DNA of 64,000 nt from Todiramphus chloris collaris (lineage: Eukaryota > Chordata > Aves > Coraciiformes > Alcedinidae), in contig JANVCC010000174.1 of NCBI GenBank assembly GCA_025345505.1, positions 1,338,489 to 1,402,488 of the forward strand, read 5' to 3'. The position numbers and the translations under genes are program-made. A model generated the notes under the pieces. It ran no database searches and had not been told where the DNA came from. It saw only the letters and a program-made list of their open reading frames with translations. Each line of letters starts with the position of its first letter. The stretch's first letter is position 1. Shown one piece after another: positions 11,641-24,300 of the stretch.

Positions 11641-14087
11641 TTCTCGGCCGCTCTGAGCACTGACACTTTGAAAAATAGGCCCATTTAAGGTGACTCAAGT
11701 TGGGCAACAAAAGTCAGTAGTCACTTTAGCTCGTCTTGGCCCGTGTTCAGGAGGGTGCATTTTCTCCTTGGCCAAAGGCCAGCGGGAGGCCTTTCTGTGT
11801 ACTGTTCCCGTTCCCAGAATAGGACTCGGGGTGGCTGCGGGACCTCGTGCCGGTCCTTCGGGGCTGGGGCAGAAACCACTGCCCCCTGGTTCGGGGCTCA
11901 GCCTCCGCCTGCCCTCCTCATGTCCAGCCTGCCCTGGACTCACATGTGACAGCCGGGTTGTTCCGGGGATCAAAAACCAGTCTGAATTTATTGGTGGGGT
12001 TGTGGGAGGGCTGTGGGTGCCTGGGAAAGGTGCTGGATGGAGTGAAAGCCCCTGTCCTCAGCGCACGGGGGGAAGGAGCAGCAGTGCAGCTTTCCTGACA
12101 CCCACGGGGTTGTGAGATTGAGATGCAGATTTTTGCCTTTGGAAACCCGTGAGGAGCTTGGTCAGAAAAGACCATGAAAACACTGGTGAAAGGAAAATGC
12201 ATACAAACATTTGGGTAGAAACACATTGCCATTGCTACCGGAGGCTGAGATGCAAAGTCCAAACGCACTGTGGACTTTGGGTTTCCAGAACTGCCTGGTT
12301 TGGGCTGGAAGGTTCTTACTTCGGTCCCACATCTCATCCTGGACGTTCTAAACTGGGTTTTAAAATGGTGTTGCATTGGAGAGAGATGAGTACTGAGGCT
12401 CTGCAAGTTTGTATTTTTTTCTGTATGGGCTGTTCCTTGAGTGTGTCCTTAGTATCCTGACACCAGCCCAGGGAAGCCCCCTGGTCCTGCAGCTGCAGCC
12501 TCAGCTCTCTGCTGCCCGTTGCCCTGAGTCGCAGCAGGAGCTGGGCACACGGGGAGCTGGCACCCAGTGATCACGGGCAGCTGGAGCAGAAACCCTTGTG
12601 CTGGTCTCCAGGCAGCCGATGGCTTCTGCTAGGTTTTTCTGTTTGTTTATGTGAATGCTTAAAAAAAAAATAACAACAACTTTGGTTGCATTTAAAATGC
12701 CCTTACAGCTCATCGTATTGTCGTTTCTTCAGCTCCCTAAATTCTCTTCATTTTCAAGAGGGAAAGTCTGACTTCACTGGCATCAGCACTTCGAAAACGC
12801 TGTACACTGACCTAAGCATTTCAGAGTGTGGGGCAAGGACTGTGCCGGAGCCGAGCCCTCGTTTGTGTCGAAACAGTGCTGATTGCCATTCTTTGTTTAA
12901 AACAAAGTAGCTGCACTAATGGTCTTCACGTACGCATCTTTACGTTTGTCTTCGTTTAGGTGGGGGGATGATTTCTTTCATTCCATGGGCCTGAAAATTG
13001 TAGAATTAGGTTTTCGTAGCTGGTATGGGAGAGCCGTGCTGTACGGAGGAGAGCATTTTTGATTTCTTTCCAGTTGGAGTGTGTGAAATAGTAGGGAAGA
13101 GTCTTGTCTGGTGATGACCTCAAAATAATTTCTGTAGCAGTGCAACATGATGTCAGACAGACAGTATGCGGCTGGGTGGGAAGGGCAGGCAGTGGGGGCA
13201 AGAGTGCCTGACACAGGGGAAAACCAGCATAAATAAAAAACAGGAGTCCAAGGCTTTGGGAGGAACTAGAGCAAAGTCACCAGTGCAGGTGCCAAGGCAA
13301 GGAACTGTAACTGTGCGTTTCAGAGCTTTGGCTGTTTGCTTCTATGTGACAGTTGCTGTTCAAGCAAACAGATTGGAGAATTCCAGACTTGCCTGGATTT
13401 CAGGGATTTTATTTGTATGTGTTTGGCGCGGGACATGATCGGGATGGGAGCGCAGGGCCTCTCGCAGGTACCCCGCTCCTCCCTGCCCTCGCTACCCCGG
13501 CCGCCTCGATTTACCCACGGCTGGGTAAGTGTTGGCTGAGCTGAGCCTTCCCCTCTGGCTCCTGGCTCCTTTCCGTGCCCTGCGGTCGTTCTCCCCCCAA
13601 ACCCACCTCCCTCACCTGCTGCCCACCACTCCTAGCGCTGCCCTGCCCTCCCAGGAGCATCCTCCCTCCCAGTCCCGCGTGCACGCATCTCCTGCCTCCC
13701 CCCCAGTGCTGCCCATAACTAACCTGCTCGGCCAGGGACCTGCAGCCTGCCAGAGCCCTGCCCTGGGCTGGAAGCCCCATCTGGAAAGCAACTGGCAGTG
13801 CCCCGTGTGCCTGCCCTGCCCGGCCTCCCCTCGCCGGCTCCGGGTCCAACCGAAACCGTCCAAGGGGAACCGAAAGGCAGAGGGATGTTTCTGTGGTTTT
13901 ATTCTCCAAAAGGCAAGCCCGCGAGGGGTGAGGGGCAGGCTCCTTGCAGCGAAGGTGTTAACAAATAGCAGGTGATTAAACATGACAAGCAGTGACATTT
14001 CTGTGTGGGGTTCTCAGTACCAGCAATGCCAAGAATGAAGCTATAAACCCTGACATTTTGTGTTATGCACTGAGGTTTTTAATAGAC
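11641..14087. other. Non-coding, probable 5' intron
   Basis: Unique sequence. Open frames here have no recognisable similarity. An AT-rich patch at about 12650-12720 (aaaaaaaaaataacaacaac) is low complexity. Nothing else was identified. Confidence 0.5.
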
Positions 14088-14740
14088 ATCTTTCTCTCCC
14101 TCCCCCCTGTTTATTTCTCCTATTCCTTTTTCCCCTTCCGTCCCCTTCTCCCTTTCCCTCTCTTCTCCCTTCCTGACCCTCACCCTGGCTCTGCCCTGTC
14201 CCAAGTGCCCCCCCTTTTCCCTTACCTCCCTCCCCGCCCTTATCTTTGCTCCCTTGCTTTGCCAGGCTCATTTGCTCGACGGCCTTCACTTTTTCTTTTG
14301 TTCCTCTCTTCCCCCCTATTTTCTTGTTACACTTTCCAAGCTTTTTTTTTTTTTTTCTTTTCTTCTTTTCATTTTTTCGCTTTTCGTGGTGCCATTCCCC
14401 CCTTCCTTGCTCCCCTCTTTCTCCTCTTAACTCCGGTCCCTGCCATATGCACACACGCTCGCAGTCGTTCTCACCCCGTGTGCGCTCCCACACTTCGCTG
14501 CACACACCCCGGCACTTCCCGCACGCTCTCCCCTCTCCCCCCCACGCTCTCGCTCGCTCCTGCGCTGTCTCTCACATGCGCTCGCACTTGCTCTTTTTAT
14601 TCTCGTGCTTCCCCTCTCTTGCTCTTCTTTGTCTTTGTTACTCCCTTCTGCTGTCATCTTCCCTCTGTCTGTTCTTTTCCACTCTCTCCCCGGCTCCCTC
14701 CCTTTCCTTTCTCTTTTTGGGGCCTGATGTAATACGCTAA
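14088..14740. repeat. Long polypyrimidine tract (about 650 bp)
   Basis: The + strand is overwhelmingly C and T over roughly 650 bp, with T14-type runs near 14342-14356 and repeated CTCC/TTCC words. Purine/pyrimidine strand asymmetry of this length can form triplex (H-DNA). The two long overlapping open frames here (13992-14732 and 14246-14740) exist because all stop codons contain purines; they are not genes. Confidence 0.85.
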
Positions 14741-17700
14741 CCACGGGCGGCCAGGCCAGTTGCTTGTCAGGGAGCAGGTGTCCCACCCCTGAGTGATGTT
14801 TTTGTTAATAACATTTTTGCCCTGACTCAGAAGCCAGCGTTTCGGAGATGGGTCGTTGGGGTTTTTTTTTTTTAAGGACGGGAGCTGAGGAGGCTGTGCT
14901 TTTGAGAACAGTTGCTGGGTTTGTACTAAAAGGACTGCAACAGTTGTTCGGCTGAGCAAGAAACGTTGGAACAACTGCAGATTCCCCTTCTCGCTCTCCA
15001 TATCCATCCAGAGGGCATTTGGAGGTGACACCCAGCGCACTGTCCCCCTTGCAGCCAGCTCTCATTGGAGCCCACGAGCTGCTGCTGGCTCTTGGCTTTA
15101 GGACCTGGAGCTGCCCCTACCCTGCAGCCCTCTCCGTTAGAAAAAGAACCCTTTTCTCATCCGTCTCTGCTGCCTTCTCCTCATGGGGTCACGGGCACAA
15201 AATTAGCGAGATGCCGGGATGACCAGAGCATTCAAACGCAGAGCTCTCCTCCAGATCAGCAGGTCACTCGGTCTCCAGGGCTCGGTAGTAATGGCCCGGC
15301 TACGTGATTTGAGCGTAAGAAAGTGGTCTCCAGGCACAGAGAGATGGAAGGGTTTGGTGGCAGTCATCTGCTCCCCAGTGCATGACCTGCCTGGCTCACT
15401 GCGTCTTATCAGGCTGATCGTCTCCTTCATGGAGAGGCCAGGGGGCAATGCGTGATGCTTTCCACTCGGCAGGATGGAAATTGCGTGGGCTGGCCCGTCG
15501 GAGCCTGTCTTCTCTGCTGAATCAGCCTGGCTATCAGCACCAAGGAGCTGAACCTTCCCCATCCGGATGGCCCCAGTGGCAGTCACACTGCAAAAGCCAT
15601 CACCGAGTGCCAGTTGGGCACTTGAGGCATCTCCAGAGGCTCTTGAGCCACACAGTGATTCCTCCTCACCCAGCTGTGGGGGGCTCTGTGTCTCCCCAGG
15701 TCCCCAGGGAGGATCTATAGGTTGCTCCTGAAGAGTTACCACGCACACGCTGTCTGTGCCGTCATCGGTGGCTTCCTGGCTCATCCCTGGTGCTGGCACA
15801 TCTGTGCTGAGAGCATCCAGGGCAGGGGAGAGGCTCCCGTGGGTGGACAGCGAGGGCAGGGGCTGGGGCAGCTCCCATATGCAGGAGGTCACCGGGGCCC
15901 CAGTGTAAAGGGCTCGGCAGGTATTTGAAATGAGTCCAAACTAAACTGCAGCTCCAGTCCCAGTATTTTCTCTTCCTTGACTCGGCAGTTGCTCTAAAAA
16001 TCAAAATACTTCCCCCTAAAGACCACGCCTTCCCATAAAAGCTCCTCTCCCTCCCTGTCCACCCAGGTCTTATTGATCCAGCACCAGACGGTGACTGCAG
16101 CTTGAGTTGCCAAGTAGGGCAGATCGATAGAGGCTTGGTATGGGATTTTTGGCAGCTGGGACGTCCATTTGTCCCTCCTCCCCTCCCACCATCCCTCCAG
16201 GAAACTGCCGGCGTCATAGTGAAAGCAGGTGGAGCAAAGCCCTGTCCTTATGCTTCCCTCTCACCTTGTCCTTCCCTGCCCTCCGCGCTGCAGCCGCTGG
16301 GACCAGAGGCCTCTGTGGTGTGCACGGGGCTGGAGCGGTCCCCTCCCCTGCGCTGGCTCCACTGGCCCCAGTCTGCTGCTCACCCTTCACCGTGGCCAAG
16401 TCCACCCTTCTGCGTGCTGGGGCGATCCCGTGGGTCATTCCAGAGCCCCCAAGAGCAGGATTTGGCTTTTACTGTGTGCAGAGTCTTTTTATATAACAAG
16501 AGCTTCTTTGCAGAGGGAGGGAGTGCCATGGTTGGGGTCAGGGGCCGCAGCTCTGCCCGTCCTTCAGCAGCGGTCAGCCCCTCGGCCGTGGGCCTGGGAT
16601 GGGGCTTCTGCCCCGCTCCCGAGGTTCCTCTGGGTCCGAACGATGCGGGCTGGTGTCCAGCAGGAACCGAGGAAACTGGAGGCAGAGGGGAGCAGTGGGG
16701 AGGAGAGGGGTGCTGTGCAGGCAGCTTCCCCTGCTCCGTGGGGCAGGAGAGACTTGGTGGCTCTGCCGTAAGATGTCCTTAACCCTTGGTCAGCCTCCTG
16801 GCTGCAGAACCTCCGACAGGTGCCGAGCGCCGCGCACGGCGAAGTTAATGAAATGAGTATTTCGGGGAAGGGGGGAGGGAGGTTTTGTACTGCACCCTGG
16901 GGCCCTGGGTTTATTAATGGTGACCTGCCATTAAAGACTAAAGTGCTAACCTGGTCATATTTAGCAGCTTTCAATGGTATCCCAGCGGCCTCCGCCTGCA
17001 ATATCAACTCCTGCCTTCCCCCCACAGCCCCAGGCCAGCAGGAGCTGACTCCAGAGTTTCTTTGCTACGATGGGTCTGGTGGGCAGCACTAAGAAGTCTC
17101 TGCGCTGCTGCTGCTGCCAGACAGTTTTCCACCCCTTCCTGCTGCTCCGAGCAGTTTCCCTCTCTGACTGCCAGCTCTTGCCAGGGAGAGCTTGGAAAAG
17201 AGGACCAGACCCTGGCATCTTTATGATCTCCTTCACTCAGACAGAGCCTGGGGGTCACTAGGAGAGGGAGACGTGCCAGGGTGAAGCTCACAGGATTTGG
17301 CCATGAGGGAGGCACACTCAGGCTCTGCGAGCGCTTCCACAGAGCTCTGCAAGAAAGCGCTGGCAAATTATCCCTCCGAGGTGGCAGGCTGGGAAATGAG
17401 GCAGCAGCTCTGCCAGACCTGATTAAAACAGAACTGGAGGCTAACAGCTTTGGGTCAGAGCAGGAGGGCTGCCCTCACTGCTACTGTCCCTCTTGCTCTG
17501 GTCCAAGAGGGACTTGGAAAATCCAAGCACGGGGGGATGTCCCCTTGGGGACAACAGCAGTTGGATATTGCAGTGACAGGCACTTTAGAAGGATGCTGGG
17601 GGCTGCTGCTGGTCCAGGCAGGGATCAGTGTTAGCGGAAGAAAAAAAAGCCCCAGAGTCTCCTTGAAGCTAATTCTGCTCTTGATGCCTCCCCAGAAGCA

Positions 17701-20700
17701 AGATCCTGCTGTGCTCTGTGTGCCAACTGAGATTATTGCCTTCCCTGATCACTTCTTCCTGGATTAAAAACTCAGCACAGAGTATTTTGCCGTGTGTTAT
17801 TCCAGGATACCCGCTAGAAGCTCCACATGGTGCAGACCCTGGCAGAGGGATGGGGGAATCATGGCACGCTTCTGCCTCGGGCTGCTCCTGCTGCTGGGGA
17901 CGGGTGGTGGGGATGCTCCTGCCCCGCACACCTCTCTTGTGCGTGGGGCGAAGGCTGACGAGCGAGGGATTTTCCTCTCTCTGCAAGCCACAGATCCCTC
18001 GTCTTCACATCCCTGCCCTTCATGTGGGCACGTTTGGCAGCGTGGGCTTGAGGCCATTCCCCAGCAGAGCCAGCGAGGGCAGGGGCCTTGTTCCAGCGGA
18101 GAGCTCCAGCCCTCCCGCCTCCCAACAGGACGAGTGCCGGTTTGGCAGCCAGGCTGGGGGCAATCCTCGCGCTCTCGTTTGGCTCTGTGCCCCAGCTGAT
18201 CCCGAGCCAGGTTTTGCTGTAATCTCTACATCCTGTTGCAGGTCCTTAATCAGCTGGAGCCAGCCTGGAAAAAAAAAAAAGCCCCACACAAAAACCCAAT
18301 CCCCAAAGTGTTGTGGTTAAAGCTCCCCGCTCCCGGCTGGTGGGGAGGAGTGTGCCACGGCCGTCCTGGGCACCAGGTGGGAGCCTGGCAGGGCTGGGAG
18401 GGACTGGGGCTCCCACTGGGGGTGGGAGCAGAGGAAAGAGCAAGCGGGTGCTTCTGCTGGGGGTCTCGGCAGCACCCACCCGTTGCTGTTCCCCCGCAGA
18501 GGGGATGGGTCCGGGTTCGAGACGTTGCTCCTTCCTCTGCTCCCACAGCCGGGGATGCCACCCCTTCAGCCCTCGCTGGGCAGGCTTGGAAACTCTCTGG
18601 GTTGTTGTTGAGTTGTTTTTTTTCCCGTTTAATGCATAGAATAACACTGATGGGTCTGAACAGCTCCAGCCAGGCGACGAGGGGAAAGAATAACAAGCTC
18701 CTGAATGTCAGGCGAAATTATGGGCTATTGCTATTTAGGGTGAGTCTGGTGGATTTAGGGCCTCTCTGTTCTATTGTCCCAGCTGCTCTGAGCATTGGAG
18801 CAGGCGAGACACAAGTCGGGAATTTTATTGCAGAGCATGTGCAAGAGGAAGGCTGGTTCCGAGCGTTTCCGGAGTTGAACAGCAGCAGTGGGGGATAGGG
18901 GACAGTTTCTGCTGGAAAGGTGGTGAGATGTGATACTGGGAGGAGGCTGGAATTCCTGGAGTAGTGGCCATCCAGCCCCAAGGAGAGCCCCTTTGCTTCC
19001 TGCTCTTTGTCAGGATTCAGCTCCAGATGTTCATCAAACTCCCCAAGCCTGTGTAGCATTTGGTCTCCATCCCGCAGACCTTGTCTGTCTCTGCAGGATC
19101 TTCCCTTGGCCAACCCCTCTGGTCTTTCTTCTGCATCTCAGGAGCTCAGGGCTGCTCAGCTCCTCGTCTTCCTGCCCATCTCTTGGGAAGCTTTCAGGGA
19201 GGCATTTTGTGTGAAAGGCAGCGCATAAACGTGTGCGGTGAACGGGGATTAGGGGGTTTGGTGCCTTCTCTTGGATTGCTTTTGGCTGGCACCGGTGATG
19301 TAACCAGTGCTGGCACCGTGCTCGTGTGGCCTGTCAGGTATTAGGGGGAAGGGCCCAGAGGAACAGCATAAGGGAACACAGAAAGGATGAAGAAAGTGTT
19401 ACACACATGATGGAAGTGGGTCGTCCATGGGAAAGCAAAGCTGCACGAGTCCTGAACAGGGTGTATCCCCAGCGTCCAAATCTTGGCACATACATTCTGT
19501 CCCATGCCGGGGTGGGGAGGAGGCGCAGGCAGTACGAAAGCAGTTCTTGCCTGGCTGTCTTCACAGGCATGAGGCTCGGCAGGGTGAATTCTTTGCTTCT
19601 TTGGGGCTCTTTTTATTTGACCGGATTAAAAAGCCTATTTGAGTTTCTTAAACCATTTAATCTAAAATCCCCAGGTAGATGCGCCATTGGATTCAGTATT
19701 AAGCTTATAAACAAAATGCGTCTGTGTTTGTCTCTTCTCCGTTTTGTTCTAAAGAAGCAAAGCTTTGACCCGTCCTCCCTGGAGCGGGGGGGGGGTGGTT
19801 GGGCTTCTTGTGCTTATGAATCCCCGTGAGCTTTCCGAAGGGTGGGGAGGTGTGGAGACCAGGGTGCTGGTGTGACCTCCCTGCAGCTCCGGGTCAGGCG
19901 TGCGTGTGGACTGGGCAGGTGGCAGCAGCAGGGAGCAGGGGACGAGGGGCTGAGTCAGTTCCCAGGGCTCAGTACCTACATGGAGCCCTGAACCTGTGTA
20001 AAATCCCATTGCTCTGCAAGTAGTGTGGGGAGATGGGAAAGGAGGAGACCACAGGAAGCTGGAGAAAATGGGAGGAGAGCACGTTGCAGTGTGATCCGCT
20101 GGAGCCGCCTGGGTAACTCGTTTCAGTTCCCGCAGCCCACTGAGAGGAGATCGGTCTCCTGGGCTCCCAGTGTGCCCAGCTCCTTCCAGAGTTTCCTCCT
20201 GCACCCGTCCTCTCCACCTGCTTGGGGTTCTTGCCTCCTTTCCAGCTCTGTATGGTCTTATTTCTGCCACTCCCTGCACTTCTGAGGAGGTTTCATGGAC
20301 ATGAGACCAGTTGGGACTGCTCTCAGATCAGCCCAAAACGGGTCAGTTTGTGATCTGCATTCGCAGCAGAGAGGTGCTGGTGATGCCCACAGGAGCTACA
20401 GGAATGTCACAGCTCCACGGTCCACAGTGTCACGTTTCTGACAGCGCCTGGTGCCAGATGCTCCAGAGGAAGGTACCGAACCCCGCGGCAGGCAGGTGTA
20501 AAGTGATCTGGTGATCTGCCCCCGTGTCCCCCCGACGTCCTTTCCATGTGTCCGGCAGAGACCCCGGGTGGGGTGACCGCGGCAGCGCCCGGGCCAGCCC
20601 TAGCAGTAGAGGTGTCCCTTCCAGATGCCATCCCCGGTGATCCCTCCCAGATGCCATCCCCAGTGCCAGCAGCAAGCCCAGCTCCTGCTGTCCCAGCTCC

Positions 20701-20979
20701 CTCGTGCCGCCACGGAAAGCCTGGTTCCGGTGCAGCCGTGGAAAGGCCAGGAGGGCAGCTTGTCCTTCTCACCTCCCGTGGCCCTTGCTGCCAGCAGAGA
20801 GGTCTCCTGTGTCTAGGGCTCTCGAGGAGATGCTTTATGGAAGAGGATGGTGGGAACAAGACCGTGTCCTTCTCCCCCTCCTACGCCCAGGGAGCCAGAG
20901 ACAGACAGAGGGACAGGCAGCTGCCCGACGGCGGCTTGAATAGGAGGGAGCCCTGTTGGCTTTGCCGAGGGAGCCTCTT
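14741..20979. other. Non-coding, probable 5' intron
   Basis: Mostly GC-rich unique sequence without recognisable exons on either strand. Small AT-rich islands that might be regulatory are at about 16840-16990 (cctgggtttattaatggtg, gccattaaagactaaagtg) and 19610-19720 (ccatttaatctaaaatccc, attaagcttataaacaaa). A short duplication of ccagatgccatcccc occurs near 20622-20665. Confidence 0.5.
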
Positions 20980-21320
20980 TCTATATGGAAATGAAGAATT
21001 TAGGCTAATGGAGCTCAACCATCTCTAATTTTGCGATGGCAGGAGGATTTTGATTGAAAGTAATTAAGCAAGCTAGCTGTAAAATTAATTAAAGCAAAAG
21101 GGGGGGATTTTTTTATTGGATTGGATAGCGATATAGCGGCTGTCAAATGGGGGACGGATGGGGGTGACCTGAATTCTCTGCCCTCCCTCCTCCCACTCGG
21201 GACGTTTATGTCACTTTAATCTCCTTACAGCGGCTGGTGTGCATTTGTTTGAAATAATCAAGGAAATATGGTCAGAAATTGTCAGCTTTCAGATCTAATT
21301 TACCTGACAGCCCTGCGCGG
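20980..21320. promoter_or_regulatory. AT-rich candidate enhancer with clustered homeodomain and MEIS-type words
   Basis: A compact motif-dense island: gaagaatttaggctaatgg, ttgaaagtaattaagcaagc, ctgtaaaattaattaaagc (TAATTA cores at 21061 and about 21086), attggattggatagcg, gcggctgtcaaatggg (TGTCAA, MEIS/PBX-like), ttgaaataatcaaggaaat and ctaatttacctgacagc. It sits between GC-rich flanks and has no repeat character, as expected for a conserved developmental enhancer. Conservation was not checked. Confidence 0.5.
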
Positions 21321-24300
21321 ACCAGTAAGCCTCTGTGTGCGTGTGTGAGAGCGTGTGTGTGTGTGGTGTATGCGGCTGTGTGGTCATGGAGGACTCCTTG
21401 GCTCCCTTCTCTCCCCTTTTTCTTCATTCTGTCTTCTCTCGATTCCTAGCAAAAATACTTCTGATGCCTCTGGGACCACCCAGCACCTCGCAGGGAAAAG
21501 AAATAAGTTTGAGAATTTTCCTGTGCTCCCTTCTCCACCCCCACCTTCCCATCACTGCCTCCTCCCAACCTGCTGCCTCATCCTTGCACCATAACCAGCT
21601 TTAGGGTTTAGGCAATATAGGATTAGGGGAGGTGGCTGTAATTCTTTATTCCAGATGGCTGGCAACTGCTAAACCCACTGTCACAAGTACCGAGTTAGAA
21701 AAATACTTAAATTAGGCCCTTTGTTTCAGCCCATGTCCCTGCCAAGCAGCTCTCCTGGTGTTCTGCCGGCAGCTCAGCTTGCATGGAGCAGGTCTTGACT
21801 GGGAGTCGAGCCTACAGTGATGCTGGGGAGAGGCTTCTCTGAACTCACACCTCTCTGGATTCCCTTGCTCAGCTCCATCTGCTTTTTGCCTTCAGCACTC
21901 GGAGAGATCCCGCAGTAAGAAGGAGCTGGGCGTGCCTTGGTGTATGTGTGTGAAGGTCCTGATCCGGGACATCCGAAGGCTGCAGCTCTCACACAGCGTA
22001 CTCGGGGCGCACGCCCCTGACAGAGATCAGGGTTCCTCTCTCTGGACCCAACCCTGCAAGTGCTCGCTGACCTGAGCTCAGTGTGCTGGAAACTGGGGAG
22101 GGAGGGAGAGCCACTGCTGTGGGCTCAGCGTTTCCTCAGAGCTGCCCTGGTGCCTCGCATCTGTCTTGCTAGGTTGGTTCTTAGGGTTATTATTTATTAT
22201 TTATTATTGTTCATTAAGTGCTGACAGAGTTGGGGCTTTTGTTTATTTTGTTTGGGTCTCCATTTAGAGGCCTTCGCCGAGTCAGGCTCCAGTGCCAGGA
22301 CCTCGGGCGCTCTGACAATTACATCCCGTGATCCTATTGTTTATGTAGTGACTCTGGATCCCGAGGGATTCTGCAGCCTTTCTTAGACCCGAGCACCCAG
22401 CACCTGGCAGGGAGAGTGCAGGGCAAGTGCTGGCCCCTGGTGCCACGGCGAATCTCTGAGGTTTAGGAGGTCATTAATACGTGGACAGATCTGGCTGGAC
22501 CTTGCAGGGAGGATCCACATGCAGGGAAGCTGGTTAAGCTTGAGGAGCAGATGATTCAGCCCTGCCATGGTCTGTGGGTTGCGGGGTACCCTGGAGGCTC
22601 AGAGCTGATGCTCTGGTTGTTGGGTGGCCACAGCTCGCCAGTCTGTCTCCAATACAGTGAGCTGAGTCACTGGTCTTCCTGGGCCAGCTTATGTGACCAG
22701 TGCCCTGAGTGTCCCAGAGCATCCCAAGCCATCTCAGCACTGGGATTGAAAGTTTTACCCGGTTAAGTAGATGTGTGGAGTGCACTTCCCCAGCTCTGCA
22801 ACCTGCTGGGCAGCGGCAGGACACGGTCTAGTCCATGACCATCTGTGTGTGGCTGTGCTGAGGTGGGTGATGAGCTTATCACCGTGATTCCTGGGTTTAT
22901 TTCCAGCCTTGCCCCTGATTCGCTTTGTATCTGTAGCCTTGCGAGCGCATAACTTTGTGCCAGTGCTTCCTCATCAGTATAATGGGTATAATTAGGCTTC
23001 CCTGATTGAAGATAGCTCCGAACACTTCGTGTGCTGGCAGATTTTTTTCTTTTGTTTAGAAGTCCTTTCCAAAAAAAACGGAGGTAAGACCCGATTTTAG
23101 AGTGCTGGTTCACATACACGCAGATTAAAATCTCTGACAACATCAAAACCTTTCCCTGTGGGACAGGTCAGCTGTGGAGTGTTGGTTCCCCATGAACCTA
23201 CCAGAAGCAGAGTTAGGTGAAGACTGGGTGCTTGAAGCACTCACTATCTCCTCTGTATTCAGCAAAACACAGGGACTTGCAGGATGTGGCATTTCTGTGT
23301 TAATTACAAATATAACAGAATGTAATATCAAGAATAGTCTAAATAATTTCATGGCCTGTTAACCAAAAGAGAGCTTGAGTTCTGGGATGTGGACCAGGCT
23401 ACCACTGATAATGGTATCTAAAGTCAGTGGTGTCTGGAAGAAGGGTCATTCCGTGCTGGTCGCTCCTGTTTCCTTCTGTAGATTGCAAGACCAGATGATG
23501 AAGAGTGCATTAGATAATTTTCTAACGTAACATTCCCTACAGGCAGTTTCTGGCATTGCCGTAGCGACGTCCTGATCGCCGTGTTGGAAAAGGAAGTGCA
23601 CAGGACAGTCTGTCTGCACTGTGAAAATGTTTGAGACCCCCGTGCAAAGCTGTGCTCTGTTCTGACTCCGAGTCTCCTCAGACATGGCCGAGGAAAATGC
23701 ACGTGAGTGCTGACCTGGGGGCACCTTCTGTTGTTCTGCTTGCACCTACTTGTACTTGTTCAACACATCTCCCATCACACATCTGCTGCAGGTCTGGCTT
23801 GGAATGCGTCTGGAGACCCTGACTCCAGCACAGCCAGGAGCTGGAAAACGGGTGGAGGGGATGAAAAGTTTCAGATTTGGGTGGTGTGTCTCTTTCTCTG
23901 GTTGGTGTGAGTGGCAGTGGGAAGGCATGAGCTCAGTTCTGTGGTGTCAGCTGGGAAGATCATTCCTCTGAGCTTAGCAGAGTGCTATTAGTGTAAGAAC
24001 AGTCAGAGGGGGATCGAGCCTAGCGGGTCTGGAAGAGGAGAGCTGAGCCGCTGGGCTGAGAACGTTTGGGCTGCTTGACATGTTGCTTTTGCTTGCTTGT
24101 GCTCAGGACTGGAGGTGAGCCGCTCATCCTCGGTCTGCAGGCCAGGAGAGACCTTCAGAAAGCAGGCTGGCAGCTCACGTCAGTTCAGAGAAGCAGCTGA
24201 GGCTGTGGAGCTGCTGACTCTCACACAGCATCTTGCTCCAGCATGAGTTCTGACTGCTCTTCCTGCACATCCAGCTAGCTTGGGGCAGCAAAGGGAGGAA

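Noticed and set aside
13992-14740. Two overlapping 246- and 164-codon open frames rich in Ser, Pro, Leu and Phe
   Set aside because: They are produced by the polypyrimidine tract, since TAA, TAG and TGA all need purines.
15203-15892. 229-codon minus-strand open frame
   Set aside because: Fairly even composition, but no recognised motif, no supporting splice signals in context and no match to any CASZ1 neighbour I know.
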